This document shows positions 52,971 through 63,624 of a stretch of DNA of 64,000 nucleotides, piece by piece (the stretch's first letter is position 1; every line of letters begins with the position of its first letter). The notes under the pieces were generated by a model. It saw only the letters and a program-made list of their open reading frames with translations. It searched no databases and was not told the origin of the DNA. The stretch lies in NCBI RefSeq assembly GCF_027921745.1, contig NC_079239.1, positions 1,391,501-1,455,500 of the forward strand. Reading direction: 5' to 3'. The position numbers were made by a program, and so were the translations under genes. This DNA is from Schizosaccharomyces osmophilus (Eukaryota > Ascomycota > Schizosaccharomycetes > Schizosaccharomycetales > Schizosaccharomycetaceae).

Positions 52971-53878
52971 TAGATCGGTTTTTGTAACGGTGGTTGTCAA
53001 TTATGAAAATGCTCACTTTTGTCGGAGGAATGGTTTTCTCCACTGCTGTAAACAAACGTTACGAACCTCTTTCTCCTGGCGGTCTGGGCTTTCAAGATTA
53101 TTGAAATGCAGCCGTTTTCGTTTTATCAAACTCTCTTTTAATAATAGAATTTTAACTCTTTAGAGTATGAGCTGAGCTTTTATCGACGAAACTTTTGCTT
53201 CACGTCTGCGATTACAACCAAACCAAACTTGGAAGCAAATATGGATAATTATCAAATTCTTTGAATTAAAATATACTTTTATCTGTCTTTCTACTCGTTT
53301 TCTTCTAGTCTTCTTAGACAAGGGTGTACCTTAATGTGAAAATGGCCTAGCTTGTCTTTTAGAAAAAGCATCCTTTCGCATGCGTAACTAAATAATCCCA
53401 ATAGATGCATCTTAAAGAGAATGTTTGTCTAGAACTCTTAACTGTAAAGGTTTTCTCAGAAGCAGTCAACTCTGCATCACTGACTAGTCATTAAGGATAC
53501 AGATGTTTATATATTCACCAATTCCCCTCTTAGATCTTCCTTTCTCTACATAAACAGATTTAGGAGTTGCGATTTATCAAACCCTAGTCTTCACTTTTTG
53601 GAACACAGCGGATTGTTTATTTACGTTTGGCTATTGAAATCCCCAGTTTGTTTACAGTATTGACTATATCTGTTTTCAACAAAACCATTCTGTTCATCGA
53701 CAAATCAATCAAAAAGGATCTTAAATTTTGTACTTTTCAAATAAATACCTTGAAAAAGCTCAGTTTCGACAATCGTCTCAATTATAACGATTTACTCCCT
53801 TCACTAATCCTACTGGTTGTTCATAAACTGAACCTATAAATATCTTCATACACTATACTTTTCGAAGCTTGCTTTAGT
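52971..53878. other. divergent promoter region of apc13 and the KH gene
   Basis: About 900 bases without a gene. A HomolE-like ACCCTA occurs near 53581. Nothing else is supported. Confidence 0.5.
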
Positions 53879-55864
53879 ATGGACTCTTACGTTTTGTCAT
53901 TCTCCGTTCCAGATCCATCTCCTCCACCTTCGGAAGAGACAGCTCTTTATGCAAGCAAATGTGATTTTTACGGAAAAATTCCTTACGAATGCATTAGAAC
54001 AACCGCCGAATTGCGCTGTACCGAGGCTCAGTCCATTTATCCCGTTACGATTAATCTGCATGCAAAGCACAAAACTCCAGACATAAGTGTTTCTCGTAAT
54101 GAGATAGTAATCGTCATCGCGGGCGCTTATGAATGTGTATATTCAGCCAAAATATACATTCTCCAGGCTCTTCCAAAGCTTATAACTAGCCGCATTTTGC
54201 TTGACGAGCCTCTCGAAAACCTCTTATTTGATGAAGAAGGGTTCATGTACGAAGACACAATAAAGCATTTTAATACAATCTCAGAACTGACCGGAGCCAA
54301 ACTATACCTTATTCACAGATCACTAAGTAGTGGAATAGAGGCTGAAGTAAGCACAGGTCGTGGGTTTAGTTATCGTCTAAACGAACAAGAAAGCTTCCGA
54401 CAAAAGCATTTGGAGTTTACACGTTTAGAATGTGGGAGAGAAGAAGAAGCTGATAGCTCTTATTTTGTCGTCTTCTACGGTGATTACTGTAGCGTTGAGC
54501 ATGCTCGTATTCGATTTTTAACTCTTCTTGATGAACTTCGCGGTCTTTCAATTTTAAGTATTCCCATCTCCGCTTCTTTTCAACCAATTCTTATGGGAAA
54601 GGCGTATTCCAGCTCTGCAGGGCTTAAAGCTACCGAAACGATGAACATATATACACTTCCGTTCTTTTCTGATATGCTACCACGATTGCCAAATATGCCA
54701 AAACTGAATTCATCAAAATTGATTATTGCTGGTGAATCAGAGAGCTTGAAGCGTTTGGAAGAAGCGTTCTATTATGCTGAAGAGCATTTGAAGGTCTTCA
54801 CTCACATTATGGAAGTTTCTTTCACGAAGCTTATTGAATTCTTAACGAATGAAGTTGACGAACTCCGACTTATTATGGAAGAAAATTCTTCTTTTCTAAG
54901 ATTTCCTGATTACTTTAAGGAGGGGAAGGGCTCATGCACAGAAAATTCGCAGATCAAGATTTATTCCTCAACACTTGTCAATGCAGAAAAAACGGCTCTT
55001 CGTTTGGCAAAATTATCAAGCAAGTATGTCGAAGGAAGAACAAAGTTTGACGTCCACGACAACGAGGAATTTTTGCGAAAGAAAGATTCTTGGAAAGACT
55101 TACCATTTCTTGAAAGGAATGCGTATAGTTCAAAATCATCCTCTGCCACTTCGCTCGTGAGTTCTTCTACGGAAGGTAACATTATCTCAACGAAATCACC
55201 AAGTAAGCTAGTGGTACCACCTACGGAATACATGCTTCAATTGGCAATTATTTCTATGGCTTCTGGAGTAGAGATGCTCTTAATGAGCAATGAAATTACT
55301 TTTTCTGGTCAGGAGAACACCACTCCTGTTGCTATGGAAAAAGCAAGCAAGGTTTTCCACAAGCTCGGATCTTCCCAATGGCATCAAATCCTTCTTGACG
55401 CACCAAGCAAAGACCTTGACTTCATATCTGGAAAGAAAAATGGGAAATTGGACAAAGTTAAACAGCAGTGCAAGTTCAATTATCGGAACGGTGATATCAT
55501 TTTCTGTCCGATGTCTTCAACTATATTCACAGTCGACATTTATGGAGATGAATTGGAAAGAGTTATCAAGGGAATGAATACTATGCTTCTTGAGTTTCCC
55601 GCGGAAATGCACTTTTTTATTCCAGAAGAGATACACAAGAAACTAATTGGTTTCCGCGGAGAGCAAATTCAAAGAGTGACGAAGCTATACAACAGTTATA
55701 TAGAGTTTTCGACCACTCCCTTCGATTGTTATGGACACAATGTCCTTATTCGAACACCTTCGAAGTTTTCCGAGAATTTATGGGCAGTACGGTCTTTGTT
55801 TGTCAAGACTGCGGAAGGTTTGGGTTACGGCGTTCCTAAATACTTATATGCTGTTCAAGTATAG
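53879..55864 (+). CDS. KH-domain RNA-binding protein
   Basis: Single exon, 661 aa. The C-terminal KH domain is clear: HFFIPEEIHKKLIGFRGEQIQRV with the GXXG loop GFRG at about residues 592-595, then YIEFSTTPFD. Upstream the protein has several similar beta-alpha segments that look like degenerate KH or KH-like repeats without GXXG: EIVIVIAGAYECVYSAKIYILQALPKLI (about 85-110) and SYFVVFYGDYCSVEHARIRFLTLLDEL (about 198-224). A Ser/Thr-rich linker lies at about 420-450. The layout recalls fungal KH proteins related to vigilin or Bicaudal-C. Targets are unknown. The ATG is preceded by a CTTTAG, so the leader may be spliced. Confidence 0.78.
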   Translation: MDSYVLSFSVPDPSPPPSEETALYASKCDFYGKIPYECIRTTAELRCTEAQSIYPVTINLHAKHKTPDISVSRNEIVIVIAGAYECVYSAKIYILQALPKLITSRILLDEPLENLLFDEEGFMYEDTIKHFNTISELTGAKLYLIHRSLSSGIEAEVSTGRGFSYRLNEQESFRQKHLEFTRLECGREEEADSSYFVVFYGDYCSVEHARIRFLTLLDELRGLSILSIPISASFQPILMGKAYSSSAGLKATETMNIYTLPFFSDMLPRLPNMPKLNSSKLIIAGESESLKRLEEAFYYAEEHLKVFTHIMEVSFTKLIEFLTNEVDELRLIMEENSSFLRFPDYFKEGKGSCTENSQIKIYSSTLVNAEKTALRLAKLSSKYVEGRTKFDVHDNEEFLRKKDSWKDLPFLERNAYSSKSSSATSLVSSSTEGNIISTKSPSKLVVPPTEYMLQLAIISMASGVEMLLMSNEITFSGQENTTPVAMEKASKVFHKLGSSQWHQILLDAPSKDLDFISGKKNGKLDKVKQQCKFNYRNGDIIFCPMSSTIFTVDIYGDELERVIKGMNTMLLEFPAEMHFFIPEEIHKKLIGFRGEQIQRVTKLYNSYIEFSTTPFDCYGHNVLIRTPSKFSENLWAVRSLFVKTAEGLGYGVPKYLYAVQV

Positions 55865-57304
55865 AAAAGAGCTTTGCAGCTGCCTAGTCTTTCGAAGCTT
55901 CATTTTTGGGCATTGAGTCCCATATTACTGATTTTGAGCCGATAACGAGCATTACAACTCCTTTTGTGATGGTCTCGTGTTATGATGTTTTATGATTATG
56001 AACTATTTTTTTATTGATTCTTCAATTTCCTTCCTTTTGGGACACGCATACTCTGTACTAGAGATTCCTATTCCCGGAGTTGATCGCTTCCTCTTTTTCC
56101 CGTGTTCGCCGAAAATCCTTGGAAATCAAGTAAGGTGAAAGTTATTCAGTAGTTAGATTTTCCAAATAAAATATAATATTAAGTTAACAAAGGAAGGGTA
56201 AGTGCTTTCGTATTCCTCAAAGAGTCAATTTGTATACGGACAGCCCTTCACCCGTACATCTAAGCTTTTGAAAAGCAACAATGGGTAAAAGATGTATCTG
56301 AAAGCCGTTAGAATGAAACAGATCATCAATGAAATACCATCTGCTCAGCAGAGAGCCAAATTCTTCCTTTGTAGTGCTACCCAAACGAATTCCAACTGCG
56401 CATGATTTACGGGATGAAGAACTTGCCCATTCTATGTTAGCAAAAAAGGGAATTTCTGTATACCACGCTGAGAAATGACTGGATTGAAGATGGTTTCCAT
56501 TTTACTGTTTTTACATGTCGCATTTGATGCAAAATCGGACATAGACTGTTCCTTGGCAACTACGCAGTAACAAATTTGTATGAATTTGACCATGTTCAAC
56601 TCTTCTATTAGCTGCTCCTTTTGCAAAATAAAAAAAAATACTATACCATGGCTTTACACTTTCGTTGTTTTTTCAATATTTGTCGTTGCGACGACTTGAT
56701 GAGAAAAAAATGCATGTGACGAGTTTGCTGCTGTACATGATTTTGTGAGCTTTTTCTACAAATTATAGAAGGAAGACATATAAAAAGAAAACCGCTGAGA
56801 ACTTTTTACGACCTAGCAATGTACCCTCGCTCTAATGACTTGATGAATCGCTAAAGAAACCTCGCATCAAGAAAGGTAAACTGAACTCTGTGTGAGGCAA
56901 ACAACCTTAGGGTACCCGATACCCTAGTCGTTTCATAAACAAATTCCACACTTCAACCATCCTTTCCCAACATTTTAGCCAGTGCTCTTTGGCTACGCAA
57001 ATGGTAATAAAATACTGAAAAAGGAAAAAAAAGTTTATATATACATAATACTATAAAAAAGCTCTTGTTTATTTTGTTCTAGTGGAAAGTTTGGTCTTAT
57101 TTATTTGTTGTCAATTACTTCTTTCTTTTTTGGTAAATTTCTGCGAGCTTTAAGGATTCTTTTTGTTTTGGTTCTGTTTTTGCCTTTGCCCTAGCCTTTG
57201 GTTTTTTTGTTTTTCTGTTTGCTTTCCTTTGACTCGTCGCTCTTTTCGCGTATTGATTCGTTCTTTTCTTTTGTATACGTTTTTCCCTTTAGAAATTAAC
57301 TAAA
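55865..57304. other. 1.44 kb intergenic region, KH gene 3' end and rga4 leader
   Basis: No gene. The last 250 bases are T-rich, as in a long leader. Around 56830-56895 a hairpin (CTTGATG/CATCAAG) overlaps box C/D-like motifs. ACCCTAG-type motifs at about 56912-56932 are GC-richer than the surroundings. Confidence 0.5.
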
Positions 57305-60201
57305 ATGACTGCTCAGTCAGTAAACTTTTGCTTGAAGTGCTGGAATGTAAGTTTGTAAATTCCCAATTTCTGTACATTTTCGAAACGTTCCTTCTGAGGG
57401 ATTCAACTAACTCCTACCGTTCAACAGGAAGTAAAAGATGATTTTACAGTTTCCGCTTTTGGAAAAATCTGGCATACGAACTGGTAAGTTTGAGCTCAGT
57501 TATTGGTCATGGGATACTAATTCTATTTACAGCTTTACATGCTGTTCTTGTGATAAAGTCCTTAACCCATCTTCCGACAAATATGCCTTTGATAAAGGGA
57601 GTTTGTATTGCAACGACTGTGTTAAAATTTGTAGTCATTGTGCACTTCCCATTCACGAAGTTACGGTAATGACAGGTGGTCAAGCTTATCACCCATCTTG
57701 CTTTACATGCTCAAGTTGCCATGATTTCTTGGATAGTACGGCATACGCCAAATCAAAGGGAGAAATGTATTGTCTACCTTGCCTTCGCTATGGTCAACTT
57801 AATCCTCAATCTTCGACGGAAGACGTTTCTCATAAATTAGCCCGGGTCCCGTCAAGTCCTTATGAAGGTACGTTCCCACAAGCTTGCTCTTGTTCACCAC
57901 CCAAATCATCAGGTGTTCCTCAAAAAGTACCAAACGCTATGGAGTCATCCTTTTCACCAACTGAACAACTCTATTCGTCCAATGCTGCTCGTCCCAAGCT
58001 TTCTATCCAAACCGCATCATCCGATAGTTTAAATGGTTCTGTCCCCTTGCAGCCAATTCAAGAAGTTCTAGATAACCAAGAACTTAAGCCGAAGCCTTTT
58101 CAACCTCAACTAGTCGTTTCTCCTGTGACTCCTAGTGCCCAAACAAACAATATCCTTCCAGGATCTTTTGAGTCTGCCAAGTCTGGCTTTTCAAATGCCA
58201 ATTACTCGAATCTTTTGGCTGCAAATCCTACCCACCTTCATCCTCAAAAATCTCTTGACAAAGATTTGCCCGTACCTTCTCCAAGAAACGAGCAGTCTGC
58301 GTTTCCGAAACTTCAGAAACCTGTTCCTACGTTTCTTCCATCTCAATCTGTTACCAATTCCCCTTCCAAACATGGCGCTCTCAACGGTCATTCGGACCCG
58401 TCAGTAAACCGATTGAGAACCGCTTTTCGAGACGTAACCAATGATAGGAATGGCCGTGCCCTTCCAATTCGTAATAGTGTTTCAAATACCAGAGATTTAA
58501 AACAAGACACTCTTGGAGAAGCAGGTTACTCACCAACAAGAGGTCAATTTCCTCGATATCCATCCAGACTATCCAAGAAAAATCGCTGCCTTTCCAATGA
58601 GTTTGGCGCACAACCTTCACATAATGCGATTTCAGCTTCCTCTTTAACCTTTTCTCCGCGTGCTAAAAGTTTTACTTTATCTCAAGGTAACGCGAACCAT
58701 ATGTTTCAGCGTAGTGGAAGACGCAGTTCTTTGGTTCGTGCTAGTGATGTATTTTCCTCCAATGTTTTTGAATTTTCAGATGATCAGGTTCAAGATCTGG
58801 TAGCAGAGGTTTCGTATCTTCAGACACAACGAAGTGCATTATTGTTGGAAGTTTCTTCCTTGGCATCATTTACCGATGCCGTTCCCTGTATGCCAGCTGA
58901 ATTGCTAGAGCAAGATCTAATTGCAAAGTTAACAGACCGTTTTGACAACTTAACAAAATCATTTCAATCGGAGATCACCACCTTGCTGTTACGACGTGAT
59001 GCCTTGTCAGCTACCGTCACGAAATTGCAAAACGCGTACAACACGGCTACGGAAGAAACCGCTTATTTGAATGTTAAGAACACTGAATTGGCGAGTTTAA
59101 ACAACCAATTGGAACGAGAACTTTCAAGCTTGAAAGAATCAAGACAGAGCAAAAGAAAATCGTCTTTTGGACTGTTTGGCAGAAAACCCGGTAGTTCCAG
59201 CTATTCGCCTTCACCTACTCAGTCTCCTCGTGAATCATTGTCTAGATTACAAATGGTTGCCTCGAGCCTTGGTTTCCGACCTAAGGATAAGGAGAATAAT
59301 AAAGAGAATGAAGGTTCCAAACCGAATTCCAAAATTGACCTTAGAAAAAGTCTTACCAAAAAATTCTCATGGAAGAGAGGATCAAGGATCCCCACACCCT
59401 CAAGTATTGTCGAGGAAACCGGAGGAGAAGAACAGGAAGATAACATTCCTGAAGCTGGCGTCTGTAAGTTGTGTGGAAAGTACTCGGCCCAATTGCGAGC
59501 TCATTATCAAGACTGCCTTAGCTCTACTATCGATCGACAATATCAAGTACAAAGAAGCAATGGTATGCTAATTATACAAAAATATTTAATAAGCCGTGTT
59601 GTTATTAACCTATATAGTTTCTTCTGCACCTTTAGATTCGGAACAGTTTGATAGTGAAAATCAAACATTGACAAAAGTTCCTTCTCTTATTACGACATGC
59701 ATAAACTTTGTCGAGACTTATGGCTTGGACTTTGAAGGTCTTTATCGGAAAAGTGGTGCAACATCCCAAATGAAAAGAATTTGGGCATTGCTGCTAGAAG
59801 GAGATGTTGCTCTTCATCCTTCAGATGATATTTCTGCTGTAACATCCGTACTAAAACAATATCTCCGAAACCTCCCAAACCCCATCATAACATTTGAAGA
59901 ATACTTTCCTTTCATTTTAGCAGGAAGTCGCACGTCGTTTCAAGAGAAGGTTGAAGGATTTAGAGGAGTTATCGAAAGACTACCTTCTGTTCACTCGACT
60001 ATCCTTCGCTTGATCATAAAACATTTATCCAAGGTTGCAAAGTATAGCTCGGAGAATCTTATGAACTCTAAGAATTTAGCTGTTGTATTCTCACCCACCC
60101 TAGTACGAGATCCTGAAAATGAGCGTGATGTCGTTGACATGACCGTAAAGAATTATGCTCTATCCTTTTTGATTGATTACGCTGATGAGGTGCTTCCCTG
60201 A
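57305..60201 (+). CDS. rga4: LIM-domain Rho GTPase-activating protein Rga4
   Basis: Four exons 57305..57346, 57428..57483, 57533..59562 and 59618..60201 give 903 aa. Introns are 81, 49 and 55 bases. The first two split LIM1: joined residues read FCLKCWNEVKDDF, KIWHTNCFTCCSCDKVL. Two LIM domains occupy about 9-120. A long Ser/Pro-rich region follows, then a coiled coil (about 465-590: VSYLQTQRSALLLEVSSL, YLNVKNTELASLNNQLERELSSL). A third Cys-x2-Cys-His-Cys element (CKLCGKYSAQLRAHYQDC) lies just before the RhoGAP domain (about 720-903: FEGLYRKSGA with the arginine finger, KQYLRNLPNPIITF, MNSKNLAVVFSPTLVR). Rga4 is a Cdc42 GAP at cell sides that limits cell width. Confidence 0.92.
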
Positions 60202-60824
60202 TTGCCTCAATTTGGCAAGACGATGTTTTTTTTTTTTATTTTGTCTTCCGTGTCATTCTTTTAAAGTCTTATTGATGTAAGCGTTTACAAATTATAATTC
60301 TTGGCCCTGTTTACAAGTTGGATTCATCGCTTTTATTCATTTTTACCTAATACATGTCGCTCGTTATTTTTTTGTTTATTATACCAAGTTTTGAGAGCCA
60401 TTCGCTTCTTTCAATGAGATTGGTCAACTTTTTTGGAAATAATAAAAGCATTATTAAACAAATCTTTAATCAAATGAAAATACCATTTAAATATTACCTT
60501 CCACTGATAATCCTTTGGCTAATTTATCTGAAATGAGCGCAAAATCTAATAAATATATCTTGCTTATATTCCCTTTTCATTTTTGTTATGAATATATCCG
60601 GTATTACAGAAAAACCCAGAAAACTAGTGGATGAAAGAATATGTTTTAATTTTAAGAAGTAGGTCAATGAGCTTGGATTCTGTCTAGAGAAACCACTTTC
60701 AATCAAACCAAATCATCACATACAAGAGAACGTTGTTAATTGAGGTCGGACAGAACCTTTTCCTAAAAACAATTGAAAATTCATTTCATTTATAAGTATA
60801 TGATTCCTTAAAGGAGCAGCAAGA
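60202..60824. other. intergenic, rga4 3' end and next promoter
   Basis: AT-rich; no gene or RNA recognised. Confidence 0.5.
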
Positions 60825-61868
60825 ATGGTAAACCAATTCAGGAAATGTATTTTGGGACCCGTGAACGCAGGGTATACCCTGGCATATTCCTCTTTAATAA
60901 AACAAGGAGTTGATAGACCTTTTATGTTTTACCCCAAGCCATTTCGAAAGTATAGGGCTCGTAACTTTTTGAATATTTACAAGGAAGACCCCAATGTTTC
61001 CGATCCGCCAGAGAAGGTAGGCCATTTGGAATATAAAGAAGCAGATAAAATGCCTACCATTGATTGTTTACTGGTGGACTCTTGTATTACGAAAACGCGA
61101 AAAACGATACGACAGGTTAAGCCTTTATTACACAAAGATAGCTCTGTCATTCTTTTAAATCAAGACATTTCCTTATGGATGGAATACAATTCTATATTCG
61201 AAGATCCTTTGAATAGGCCCAAACTTTATTTAGGGAAGTTTCAGAATTTTTCATCACAGAAGCCAGAAAATGTTATCCAAACCAGCTCTCTCCCTTATTT
61301 AAGACTCTGTGGAATGCCGGCCGGTCGAAAATTTGACTGGGATACATCAAGGATTCAAACAATTAATCGTCTACCGGAAGAATTGGATCAAGTATTGAAC
61401 TTGAATCCCCTTGGAAACACAGAAATTTTAAGTGCTAAACATTTTTTGACTGAGCAGGTTTGCGACCTGGTTATATTGACGACGAAGAGCCTACCTAACC
61501 CTCAAATGAAGAGAAATGCCATCTACTCATGGCTAGACCTGATATCAAGGTTACCCTTTTTTGGCCACTTAGACAAGTCTCTTTTAAGTTTTGATGCTTT
61601 GTATCAATCTACTTTTCTTAAGCCTGTAACATTTTTGAATGTTCCCCCTTCAAATGCCAAAATCTTCTCAAAGTACCAATGCATGAAAACCCTTTTAAAA
61701 TTTGCAACGCCGTGTGCGAGTGATGATACGCTCCATAGTTTTCTGGGTCATTTAGTTAATTTTTCTGTCCGTAACTATAATACCCTATTTCCTTCGTCGA
61801 TGCCTGAACCACCTCCTCATTTATTTTCTACGACTAAAAGAATCCCATTGCCAAATATGTCTGACTAA
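60825..61868 (+). CDS. ketopantoate-reductase-like protein with a degraded cofactor motif
   Basis: Single exon, 347 aa. The start ILGPVNAGYTLAYSSLIKQG has the spacing of a Rossmann first loop, but the GxGxxG motif is reduced to GPVNAG. The next region, DCLLVDSCITKTRKTIRQVKPLLHKDSSVILLNQDISL with DPLNRPKLYLG further on, follows the ApbA/PanE ketopantoate reductase pattern (alpha-beta-alpha, then the NQD/QNG turn). The C-terminal helical half (NPQMKRNAIYSWLDLISRL) is less clear. Fungi have divergent members of this family, such as the mitochondrial Cbs2-type translational activators, that are not enzymes. Function here is unknown; catalytic Lys and Glu are not evident. Confidence 0.7.
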   Translation: MVNQFRKCILGPVNAGYTLAYSSLIKQGVDRPFMFYPKPFRKYRARNFLNIYKEDPNVSDPPEKVGHLEYKEADKMPTIDCLLVDSCITKTRKTIRQVKPLLHKDSSVILLNQDISLWMEYNSIFEDPLNRPKLYLGKFQNFSSQKPENVIQTSSLPYLRLCGMPAGRKFDWDTSRIQTINRLPEELDQVLNLNPLGNTEILSAKHFLTEQVCDLVILTTKSLPNPQMKRNAIYSWLDLISRLPFFGHLDKSLLSFDALYQSTFLKPVTFLNVPPSNAKIFSKYQCMKTLLKFATPCASDDTLHSFLGHLVNFSVRNYNTLFPSSMPEPPPHLFSTTKRIPLPNMSD

Positions 61869-62423
61869 GTCATCTTAGGATTGTTTCCTTTTCCGAATTC
61901 ACCCAAAATGTTTCTTTCATTGGAGTCTCGTTTATTACCAACTCTACGATGTCCTTATGGTATGAGGACTACAGAAAATATCATCTTAATCAATTAAAAA
62001 TATGGAGACTTGTGCAATGCTCTTTAACAAACTGAACCTCTATTTAAGTGAATGCTTAAACGTTTTCTTTGCTCGTCGTTTCTGCGAAATTTGAATAAAA
62101 ACTGAAGGAGTACACCATCCCTTCAAATTTATAATTCCAAAATATTTCTTAAATTATTGCTTTTCCCAATCAATTGAACAGATAATTCAGGTCTTTAGTA
62201 ATTATTCTGTTTTTTAAAAGGTAACAATGTTACTTAGGAAACAAACTGTTGTTCACAATGCAGGAGTGTATTCAAAGCCATAAAAAGCCAAACAAGGGTT
62301 TTGGAGGTTGTACAACGTTTTACTGCGTTCTTTCACATTTATAGGTTGCTGTTTATTTTCTTTTTTAAAACTGGATTAGTTTTTCGAGTAGCATTTGCCG
62401 TTCGTTTTTTGTGTTGAGAAAAC
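61869..62423. other. intergenic, esf2 promoter
   Basis: No gene or RNA recognised. Confidence 0.5.
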
Positions 62424-63413
62424 ATGTCTGAAGCAGCAAAGTTTTTTGGTGCCGTAGACGAAGAAGACGATCGTTTCCAAAACTTTTCTAGTGAAGAGGA
62501 AGACAATGAAAAGATATCTAGAGCTACGATCCATTCCTCCAGAAATGACAAAAGCAGTGGTAGAGAAGCTTATAAAAGTATAATAAATAACGCATCTGAA
62601 GAGGACGAGAATGAAGGCGAAGCAGAAGATAATAGCGACGCGGAACTGTATGTAGGAGGAGATTCTGAAGAAGACAATGGTGAAGAAAATATAAAGGCTG
62701 TCAAATCAGAAAAGCCTCTGAATAAGATTTCTATAGAAGAAGTTGAGAAGAAGAAGAAAGCTATAAAACGTTCGGGTGTTATTTACTTATCGAAAGTCCC
62801 TCCCTATATGGAACCTAGTAAGCTTCGACAGCTTTTATCCCAGTATGGTAAACTCGGTAGAATATACCTTGCCCCCGAATCTGCCCAGAAACGAGCTAGA
62901 CGTTTAAAGAATGGCGGAAACAAAAGAACTATGTACGAAGAGGGATGGGTGGAATTTGAAAGTAAACGTGCTGCTAAAACCGTTGCTGACATGCTAAACA
63001 CTCAAAAAATCGGCGGAAAGAAAACAAGCTGGTATTATGATGATATTTGGAATATGAAGTATCTTCCTAAACTCAAATGGCATCACCTAACCGAACAAAT
63101 TGCTGCGGAAAATGCTGCCAGGGCCAGTCGTTTAAATGTTGAGATTGAGCAGGGCCGTAAGCAAGTAAAGGAGTACATCAAGAATGTTGAACGTGCCAAG
63201 ATGATTGAAGGTATTCAAAAGAAGAGAAAAGAGAGAAGTAATTCATCTGAAGAAGCCCCTGTCTCTAGTAATAATAATTCTGTTGAGAACGGCCCTTCTA
63301 ACAAACAAATGCGACGTTTCTTCGACCAAAAAAGCGTTACAAATAAACGTGTTATGCCTAAAAATGAAAACGAACAAAGAAAAGTTGAGAACGTTCTCAG
63401 TAAGGTGCTTTAA
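62424..63413 (+). CDS. esf2: U3 snoRNP-associated protein Esf2 (ABT1 family)
   Basis: Single exon, 329 aa. The first 110 residues are acidic (runs of Glu, Asp, Ser). An ABT1/Esf2-type RRM follows at about 117-200: GVIYLSKVPPYMEPSKLRQLLSQYG, RIYLAPES, then GWVEFESKRAAKTVADMLN and the diagnostic WYYDDIWNMKYLPKLKWHHLTEQ. A basic helical tail (AENAARASRLNVEIEQGRKQVKEYI) completes the protein. Esf2 binds pre-18S rRNA in the small-subunit processome and stimulates the DEAD-box helicase Dbp8. Length and order fit the family. Confidence 0.92.
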   Translation: MSEAAKFFGAVDEEDDRFQNFSSEEEDNEKISRATIHSSRNDKSSGREAYKSIINNASEEDENEGEAEDNSDAELYVGGDSEEDNGEENIKAVKSEKPLNKISIEEVEKKKKAIKRSGVIYLSKVPPYMEPSKLRQLLSQYGKLGRIYLAPESAQKRARRLKNGGNKRTMYEEGWVEFESKRAAKTVADMLNTQKIGGKKTSWYYDDIWNMKYLPKLKWHHLTEQIAAENAARASRLNVEIEQGRKQVKEYIKNVERAKMIEGIQKKRKERSNSSEEAPVSSNNNSVENGPSNKQMRRFFDQKSVTNKRVMPKNENEQRKVENVLSKVL

Positions 63414-63624
63414 AGTTCTCTGCTTATATATGTGTAAGCACAGTTTAAAATTTTGGTTATTTTTGGACGTTAGGGTAATAATAGTTTATTTAATTTTGCA
63501 TTTATAAACAAGAAAAAAAAATTCTATGTTGTATCGTATCCTTTAAACATCTAATATTATAATTATAGACCACTTTAAGTTGGAATGTTGTCATTAGTCA
63601 TAAACATGTATTGTCTTAACGCTC

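Noticed and set aside
53627-53839. 70-codon plus-strand frame before the KH gene
   Set aside because: Low-complexity leader sequence without conserved features.
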